From contig NC_051074.1 of the NCBI RefSeq assembly GCF_004664715.2, positions 20,170,558-20,234,557 of the forward strand: 64,000 nucleotides of DNA, written 5' to 3'. Shown here in pieces: positions 56,906-64,000 of this stretch; within the stretch, counting starts at the first letter, position 1; each line of letters starts with the position of its first letter. Made by a program: the position numbers and the translations under genes. Origin of the DNA: Peromyscus leucopus. Its lineage: Eukaryota > Chordata > Mammalia > Rodentia > Cricetidae. Under the pieces are notes generated by a model that was given only the letters and a program-made list of their open reading frames with translations, did no database searches and was not told the DNA's origin.

Positions 56906-58400
56906 AATAAGTATGTGATATAGAGCTAAATTAAAACCTGATTTAATAAAAGCCACACAGTTTCATAGAATAATGGGCTTTTTCGGATGAACTTTTATTG
57001 TCATATACAATATTGATAAATATAAAGCAACATAGAAACAGTGTGATTACATAATAGCATCATAGTTATTTCTCCTGCTAATACACTGTTGAGTAATAAG
57101 AACAATCTAAATTAAGCAATACTGCATTTTATTAGCATCCTTAGGACTTTTTGAATCTGTATTACTTTCCTTAAAACAATTTCAAAAGAAAGACAATCAC
57201 TCTTTGTAATAATATTCTATTACAAGCAGTAGATAATCAATACCATATGATTTCTTCCTAATGGATTAGATTCATAGCAAGAAAGAAATTTGAAGGCAAA
57301 AATGTAATTAGTTAATTAATCCCAGTCCCTATTCTCATCAAGATACAAACCATTTAATAAGAACCAAGTGATAAGCAGTAATGTTCTTGTAATCCCCCTC
57401 ATCAAATATGAATATTAATGTAGACATATTTTCCAGTTCCCTTCTTACCTAAGTCTGACTGTGAAACATAAATGAAGACAAATATCTTACGATTATTTTC
57501 CATCTCCTTGGCAGAGAGCTTGTGCTGACACTCTTTCTGAAGTGGGTGCACTCTGTAGCATGAGCTGCTTCTGAGCCTTTGCTTTATAATGTGCATGTGA
57601 AACTGATGGTCGAGAGGTCAACCATACAAAGTGGGAATTCATATTGTGATGTATGCTCTTTTACATATTTCCCTTCAATCATATATCTGTCATTTTGAGC
57701 CATATTGTTCCCCTAATCAATAAAAGAATAGGAAGATTTTTTTTTTTTTTGAAAACGTAAGACATACAGTCTTTGTTTCACATTAATCATCCTATAGCAA
57801 TACCTTTGTCTAGAAATTACCTTTTAACCCCCGAGGTACTCTCTGATTGCTTATACATTGTAAAGGATGAGACTATTGTCATGACAACTAAGAGGAAACC
57901 TCCCCACCACCGCCACCGAAGTTAATCAAGATACAGCATAATGCTTACTGTGGGCTTTTCAGGGTTGGCTGAGATTATGAAAATGTGCTCTGTGCCTCCC
58001 ACCTCAATCTAGATCAAAGTATTTTGGACATATTTGTCTGCTTACATTGGGGGAAAAAGTGTTTGCTTTTAATCTTTGTGTGGGTTTAGTTGCCTACATT
58101 TTGCTGTAGTAATGATGCGTCGACGGAAAGACAGCTCACAGCCATCAAACCCAGTTACTGTTAATGGATGAGAGAGGCAGTGAGCGTTCAAGGCAGGGAC
58201 CATGGACGCCATCTTACAAGACACCCTGCTTCAAAAACATATACTAAGAAAAGGAACCTTCCAGAGCTAGATGGCAGGATCCAGGTTTGTGCTCTAGAGC
58301 AATGCCAGGCTGGGGCAACCACAGAGATCCAATCAGTGATATTCCCGGTGGAGGGAGTCTGGGTCGATTATTACGGGGAGATTTGAGTTGACCTTAGGGG
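56906..58400. other. Unique sequence, candidate conserved non-coding element
   Basis: No repeat recognised. 56960-57480 is A/T-rich yet complex, with homeodomain-type cores (gtaattagttaattaatccc at 57305) and POU/ATTA motifs. A T14 run is at 57738. Confidence 0.4.
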
Positions 58401-58404
58401 TAGC

Positions 58405-58510
58405 TAAAGGAGTATTCATCTTGTAAAAATTGATTCGGATATATGCACTTAACATCTGTGTCTTGTTTTTTTATAGAGTATTCTTAAAGCTATTAAAGCT
58501 GTATAGCTTC
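58405..58510 (+). repeat. Possible L1M 3'-end scrap
   Basis: 'cttgtaaaaattgattcgga' and tatatgcacttaacatctgtg resemble the end of ancient L1 3'-UTRs. Too short to be sure. Confidence 0.3.
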
Positions 58511-58684
58511 CACTTATGAGCATAACTGGGGGTTACTTCCAATCTGGAGGTTTCTGGAGCTTATGCTGTGCTGTTGGCTTTTGTGCATCTCACTACTGTT
58601 TAGAGAGGGTTATAGGTCAAAGAGAAGGATGATAATGGGAATGTGGGAGGGGCAGAGGGGGAGTGAGTAAGAACGAAGTAAAAT

Positions 58685-58685
<1 letters not shown>

Positions 58686-58733
<48 letters not shown>
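58686..58733. repeat. (GT)n microsatellite
   Basis: About 24 GT units. The reverse-strand His-Thr frame over it is not a gene. Confidence 0.97.
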
Positions 58734-58735
<2 letters not shown>

Positions 58736-59325
58736 GCACTGAACACAGTTTACATACCAAAAATATCACGAAGAAAGACCAGAAACGAAAGGGGAACTCC
58801 ACAGTTATTTGAAGCTGAGGTTTTAATTGCCTTTCATCAAAATTATCATTAAATTACCTGGTGTAAGGATGTGGTGTGTTTCCTGAGGAGATGACGCTGC
58901 TGTGTTTATGGATGAAGTGAAAGGGCATCTGACATCTTCTTCAAAGGGAATGCCCCTGGGGATGGGATGGGAAAGTTCGCAGTTCTAGAACAAGACTACA
59001 CTCGTTGACGCTGGCTTCTCAGAACACGGTCTTGACATGCTGCTCGGTCCTTTCACAGACATTTTAACATTTTTATTACAAAAAAAAAATTTAAAGCAAA
59101 ACAATTCTACAGTATTCAGTGATAGCATCATAAAATTGTCTGAGCAGATTACAACCTATGTGGGGTTTGCGGCATTTCAGCTCATTTTATATCCCTGACT
59201 ATGGATATATATATTTTTTTAATCTAAGAGAATTATCTTAGACATTAGCATTGCTCTGTGGGACTGGTTAAATTACAAATTAGTAATTTAGACTAGCTGT
59301 AACCAAATATTCCTACAACTAAAAT
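58734..59325. other. Unique non-coding sequence
   Basis: Nothing recognised. Confidence 0.5.
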
Positions 59326-59330
59326 CAAAA

Positions 59331-59440
59331 TAGGCCAGTGTGGTGGTACACTGGCAATCCTAGCACATGAGAAGCAAGCAGAGGCAGGAGGATGTCCGGA
59401 AGTTTGAGATTAGAAAGGACTATCTAGTGAAATCCAAACC
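59331..59440 (+). repeat. Diverged B1-type SINE
   Basis: 'ggccagtgtggtggtacact', ggcaatcctagcacatgag and 'agcagaggcaggaggatgtc' follow B1 order with many changes. Confidence 0.65.
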
Positions 59441-59444
59441 CAGG

Positions 59445-59790
59445 GACCTAGAGGGACGGCTTGGCCAGTAGGGCACTTGCCACACAGCATGAGGACCAAA
59501 ATCAGATAACCAGCACCATGGCAAACGCCAGGCCGGCAGAGCTGATCAGTCATACCAGTGCTTGGGTGAAGACAGGCAGATCCCTGGAGCTCAGGGCCCA
59601 GAGAGTCCAGCAAAGTTGGTGAGCCCCAGGTTCAGTGAAAGACTCTGTCTCAAAAGCAAACAAATGAATAAAGGTGGAGAGCCACTGAGGAAGATATCGG
59701 ACATTGACCTCGGGCCTCCACAGGCAGGTACGTATACATAATGTACACCTGTATATATCCATGCACACACTCACAAAAATACACATAGAT
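59445..59790 (+). repeat. B4 SINE
   Basis: A tRNA/ID-like left part ('gacggcttggccagtagggc') is followed by a B1-like right part and the B4 hallmark 'aggtggagagccactgagga', then cattgacctcgggcctcc and a CA-rich end. Confidence 0.87.
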
Positions 59791-60430
59791 AGCCACACAG
59801 AAACAACACACACATCCCAAACCAAAAACCAAAAACAAACATTTTTAAACAAACTACACCTAGCTGCTCAGCAGACGGAGATGTTTCTGTTCCTTCAGTT
59901 TGAGTGTACTCTGTGACCCACATCAAGGGAAGACAGGAGCTGAGCGAGGCAGGTTATCTGCATGTCGAACGGAATAGTAAACAGAATTAAGCACTTAGAT
60001 AACCCCGAGGGAAATGAACACGAGAGGACAGTGACTGTTGCTAAATGCCTTTTGAGTTTGGCTTTTTCATCTTCTCGAGATGCTCCGCCCGCACCTCAGG
60101 AAATGAAGTCGTTTGCTGACTCACACATGATGTCACTTGTTTAATGTTAAAGTTATATATAAATGTGCGATAACTTACAACGCCATATTCTCTTGCAAAA
60201 ATGTTGTTCATTCTTGAGCTAACGACTCCTTTGAGCGGACATCTTTTTCCAGACCAGCTTCTTGGGTTGCTTCCCTAATGATGGACCTTCCTGATGAACA
60301 GTGTCCTCTCGAACGCACTTTGTGCATGTGGCACCCCTTCCCAAACAGGAACCTTTTCAGAAGAGAACCCCTTCTTAGAGAACTTTCGCAGGCATTTAAG
60401 ACACATACAGAAGTTCAAGAAAAGTTCCCC
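59791..60430. other. Unique sequence with regulatory-type motifs
   Basis: No repeat recognised. It contains the motif group at 60117-60165 (listed separately) and several CpGs. Confidence 0.45.
60117..60165 (+). promoter_or_regulatory. Candidate AP-1/CRE/TATA motif cluster
   Basis: TGACTCA (60117-60123, AP-1 type), TGATGTCA (60128-60135, CRE/ATF type) and tatatataaat (from 60154, TATA-like) lie within 50 bp in unique DNA. Motifs of this length occur by chance, so this is only a candidate enhancer or promoter; no transcript is visible next to it. Confidence 0.3.
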
Positions 60431-61000
60431 TCCCCCCTGCCAAAGCTTTTATGTTTGTGAAAATTCCAAACTTACACAAAGATGCAAGAATATGATTATT
60501 ACACAGAATATTCATTTTAGCCAGATTCACTGATTGTTAACTTACCTTACTTGTTCTATTACTTTTGCATATGCTTTATGTTATGTGTGTGTGCTTTTTT
60601 CCAGAACAATTTGAAAGTCAGATGTACATATCATATTCTTTAACCTTTTAGTGGCAGTGGTTCTCAACCTGTAGGTCGCGACCCCCCCAAAGACCTTTGG
60701 AAAATGCAGCTTTTTGAATTATAATTCATAACGGTAGCAAGATGGTAGTTATGAAGTAGCAATGAAAATAATTTTATGGTTGAGGGTCACTATAATATGA
60801 GGAACTGTGTCAAAAGGCTGTAGTATAAAGGTTGGGAACCACTGCTTTAATGCAGACTTCCATTTAGAGATATTTTTACATAAATACCCACACTATTTAC
60901 CTGGTCTATTCTCTTTATGATGTCACAATTATCCACTAATATAATAATTTATTTTGGATAAGTTATATGACAGATTATGTATTCATATTTTACCTTTCAA
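60430..61000 (+). repeat. Ancient mammalian-wide repeat, unclassified, split by hAT
   Basis: 'tgaaaattccaaacttacac', 'cacagaatattcattttagc', then after the hAT element 'catttagagatatttttaca', resemble a widespread ancient LINE-type repeat. Family not named with confidence. Confidence 0.4.
60655..60844. mobile_element. hAT-type non-autonomous DNA transposon (URR1-like), second copy
   Basis: CAGTGGTTCTCAACCTGTAG and AAAGGTTGGGAACCACTG termini enclose 190 bp with 'aattttatggttgagggtca'. Flanks ttttagtg / ctttaatg fit a decayed 8-bp duplication. Confidence 0.92.
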
Positions 61001-61476
61001 AAGCCAGAAGCTAACAAGTGCCACTTGTTAGAAGTTCGCTATATTAGAAACACAGGAAGTCTAGTTAACAAGGAAATGTTTCTCCACTCCTCCAATAGGA
61101 TGGATATGCCCTTTGAAGATTGCTCAAACTCTTCTCCTAACTTCTACTGAGATTATCTCAATTTAGAGATGCTTGAGTAAACTTTCTTCCAGAAATTACA
61201 GTGACAAAGAGGACCTTGTTTTGAGTCCTTCCCAGTAGTAACATATTCAAAGAAACTGTTTTGTTCCAAATGGGCCCTGCCTTTCCTGCTCTGTAGGGAT
61301 CTGAGCTAACTGTTCCCTGATTGGTAGAGAGAGGTCTTAGCAACAGTACATAGGCCAAAAGCCTGCTCTCATATGCAACTACAGTCACTGACCAGAGCAA
61401 GGCTGTGTGACATAAGAGAGTGTCTGCAACCCATATGCCTGGGGTCAGTGGGAAGACAGGGTCCTGTGGTTTCCTC
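61001..61476. other. Unique non-coding sequence
   Basis: Nothing recognised. Confidence 0.45.
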
Positions 61477-61487
61477 CCATGTTTCTT

Positions 61488-61669
61488 TTGTTTGTTTGGT
61501 TGGTTTTTGATGTTGTTTTTCAAGACAGGGTTTCTCTGTGTAGTTTTGGTGCCTGTCCTGGATCTTGCTCTGTAGACCAGGTTGGCCTTGAACTCACAGA
61601 GATCCGCCTGGCTCTGCCTCCTGAGTGCTGGGATTAAAGGCATGTGCCACCGCCACCGCCGGGCTCCAG
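61488..61669 (-). repeat. B1 SINE, full length
   Basis: Reversed B1 with (GTTT)n-like tail, 'gttttggtgcctgtcctgga' and 'gtgccaccgccaccgccggg'. Target duplication ccatgtttctt (61477-61487) versus ccatatttctt (61670-61680). Confidence 0.95.
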
Positions 61670-61680
61670 CCATATTTCTT

Positions 61681-62227
61681 AATGTTAGAGAAGTGTGTTG
61701 TCTTCAACTTACCAAGTCGTTACTGAAGAGAACTCCCAATAGATAGCTTTCCTTAACTGCTTACAGGAGGTGGGGTGTGCCTTCCTGATACTGTATCTTG
61801 TCAGAACAGACACGGTGTGTGTGTGTGTGTGTGGGGGGGGGGGGCTAGAATTCCTCGCTGCCTTGGAAGGCACAGTTTTAAAACACAGATTGACACACGG
61901 GAACCAGTGTCATAAGGAAAGCATGTTACAGGAAAACAATGCTCGCTTTAATCTCAGTTGCAAAGTACTAGAAGATAAAAGGACTAGCGGCCACCAGAGC
62001 CCTGGAAACCTCATTAATCATTTGTGATGGCCTCTTCTCATGCTTTTGAACAAGGATGTAAACAGGCTCCCAATAGGTGGGTACCCATGTCCCAGCCATC
62101 CAAAACACTACATCAGTTTAAAAAGGAGAACTAAAAAGCTATGGCCCACCCATTTCTCTTAGCTAGCCCTCCTCCCCAAACATAGATATATGGATTTGAA
62201 CAATCCCAAATTGGAAATGCTCCCACT
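61681..62227. other. Unique non-coding sequence
   Basis: Nothing recognised except the GT/G tract listed next. Confidence 0.45.
61814..61844. repeat. (GT)n followed by a G12 run
   Basis: Nine GT units lead directly into twelve or so G residues, which is G-quadruplex-prone on this strand. Confidence 0.95.
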
Positions 62228-62555
62228 AGAATATATATGTTGAGGGACTGGGGGCGTGGCTCAGTAGGCTCTTTTATTATCTTAATAATAAAAGAGATTA
62301 CTAGAGAAGTCTAAAGACTTGAGTTCAGCTCCCCAGGACCTATACAAAAGCCAGATGCCCCAGCGCATATACCTGTAAGCCTGGTGATGGCAGGTGGAGA
62401 CAGGAGGATTTCTGGAAGCTTTTTGGCCAGCTAGCCTGGCTTTACAAAACAGTGAACAAGAGAAACCCTGTCTCAAATGAGATAGAAGTTGAGTATTGAA
62501 ACTGAGATCGTCATCTGACCTCAACATGTACACACACACATACACACACAAATAT
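62228..62555 (+). repeat. B4 SINE with an inserted palindrome
   Basis: ID-like head ('gggactgggggcgtggctca'), interrupted at 62269-62296 by a 12-bp inverted repeat with a ctta loop, then 'gagttcagctccccaggacc', gcaggtggagacaggagga, and 'catctgacctcaacatgtac' with a CA-rich end. Confidence 0.85.
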
Positions 62556-63228
62556 GGTTATGTATGTATGCATTTAAGACAGATCCAGTTATTCTAAGTG
62601 TGGGAGAAGGTGTAACAAAACATTACTAATCAAAATTTCCAGCATCACATTACGTGAACCTCAGAATGCCCACCCCAATAAGGCTCTTGAAATGTTTCCT
62701 GGGATGGGGGTCAATGACCCACTAACAGCCCAAGGGTAGGTCCTTGTGTTGTTATGGCCCAGCAAAGGGCCTCGGCCAGGGAGGATGTCCTGAAAGGTGA
62801 CACTAGGCAAGGAACAAATGTGAAACACATCATGAGTGTCTGTGAAAAGCTAGATTTTCTTCCAGATCAGGAGGCGGAAGTTCCCAGGAGGTAGCTGAAG
62901 ATTAGATCAGTCAGAGCATATAATAAGTAAGGTTCCCAGTGGAGACAGCTTTGACAAGAGCACACTGGGAAACAGGGTTCTCACCCATTCCCTCTCTGAG
63001 AAGTGATCCTGCCCCATGCCAGGGCTTGCTTCTAGGTGTGTTGTTTAAGTAAGGTGTCCAGTCAAAATTTTTACATTTAACGCTGAATGAACGATCTTGG
63101 CCATTGAAGCAGATGGCGCATACTCTACTCACTGACCAGCAGTGGAGTGCGTGAGAAAGACCTAGCTCATCTTGTCCCCTTCATCAATGTCCCAATCTGC
63201 AAAAGAGTCCTACAGAGACTTGCGCCAC
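62556..63228. other. Unique non-coding sequence
   Basis: Nothing recognised. Confidence 0.45.
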
Positions 63229-63230
63229 CA

Positions 63231-63255
63231 CACATACACACACACACACACACAC
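63231..63255. repeat. (CA)n microsatellite
   Basis: About twelve CA units with one TA interruption. Confidence 0.93.
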
Positions 63256-63551
63256 TAAAAAAAACATATCTGATTCTAGGTGCAGGATGTACTCCATGAA
63301 GTAGGCACTCAGTGAGATGGGTTCTCCTAGGCATCTCAGCATAGAGCTAACCCACCAAAGACCTGGTGTCCAGACTGTGAGATGATGGATTATGTTCTAC
63401 CAGACCTTCCTGATTGTCTTGGGACAGTGGGGACTCAGAAAGGCTAAGAATCTGGGACATTCTTAAGCTGAAAGTGTGCACTCTGGTGTCCTTCACATCT
63501 TCCATGATGCAATTCTACGAAGTGACAGGTAGCAACAAGGGCCAATATCCT

Positions 63552-63690
63552 TTTGTTTGTTTGTTTGTTTTTGAGTCAAGGTTTCTCTGTGTAGCCCTAT
63601 CTGTCCTGGAACTAGCACTGTAGACCAGGCTGGCATTGACTCACAGAGATCTGCCTGCCTTTGCATCCTGAGCTCTGGGATTAGAGGCTT
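63552..63690 (-). repeat. B1 SINE
   Basis: Reversed B1 with (GTTT)n tail, 'gtagaccaggctggcattga', and a decayed head. Flanks agggccaatatcctt / agggccagtgtctta suggest an old target duplication. Confidence 0.88.
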
Positions 63691-64000
63691 GTGTCGGGTG
63701 AGGGCCAGTGTCTTAACTAGGAGTACATTTTACCACAGCCATGGCTAGAGGTCTGTGCTGTTCATCTGTCACTTGAGTTCATCAGCTCAATAACACACCT
63801 TTAGAGATTATCCAGACTGACTGTCCTGCAGGTATGTAGACCAGAGGACTCTCTCTCTAGGATACATGAAGCATCCTAGAATATCTACCTCTGCAGTAGA
63901 CTGGCCAATGATAGGTACTGCCATTGTGTGGCCAAAGCTGAGGAGTGGAGGTGGGCAGGTGCTGTCGGATGGTCTGTATGTCAAATTGCTCTGATTGGTC
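63691..64000. other. Unique non-coding sequence
   Basis: Nothing recognised up to the window edge. Confidence 0.45.

Noticed and set aside
61158..61673. 171-codon reverse-strand ORF
   Set aside because: Its N-terminal part is a translated B1 SINE; the remainder shows no family similarity.

Overview
This window is mammalian nuclear DNA from a rodent, most probably a cricetid (hamster, vole or deer-mouse lineage). The organism call rests on repeats: full-length B1, B3-type and B4 SINEs, rodent MT/ORR1-type ERVL-MaLR LTRs and rodent L1 3' ends. B1 copies carry the diagnostic wording I associate with cricetids rather than mouse or rat (for example 'ccaggacaggcaccaaaact'). An older layer of MIR, L2, MLT1 and ancient L1 (L1M) fragments lies under these. 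Species is inference from memory of repeat families.

No protein-coding exon, rRNA, tRNA, CRISPR array or prokaryote-like operon could be supported. Every open reading frame seen is short, lacks family similarity, or lies in repeats or minisatellites. The window is best read as intergenic DNA or the inside of a very large intron.

Layout. 1-6.5 kb: mostly unique sequence with MIR, L2 and B1 pieces, an LTR-like segment, and a 28-bp minisatellite that seems to have grown from a MIR tail. 6.5-18.7 kb: one ancient L1 on the + strand, traceable in at least three blocks (about 6985-8775, 17083-17510, 17880-18735), split by about 8.3 kb of nested LTRs, SINEs, younger L1 pieces and microsatellites. 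18.7-33.6 kb: unique DNA alternating with MIRs, MaLR LTRs, a hAT element, and copies of two LTR-like families: a 352-374 bp ERVK-type LTR with 6-bp target duplications, and a chimeric element that carries B1 modules. 33.6-47 kb: largely unique, with L1M, B3, MIR and a retroviral LTR containing a 12-bp minisatellite. 47-64 kb: unique DNA with MIR/L2 remnants, another ERVK-type LTR, B3, B4, B1 and a second hAT element, plus A/T-rich stretches that could be conserved non-coding elements.

There are no genes working together here. The biology in view is the layering of mobile elements, tandem-repeat growth, and possible regulatory sequence. I found no evidence for a new multi-gene system. The most unusual items are the chimeric B1-bearing LTR-like family, the split L1 backbone, a B1 with an inverted 5' end, and the two minisatellites.
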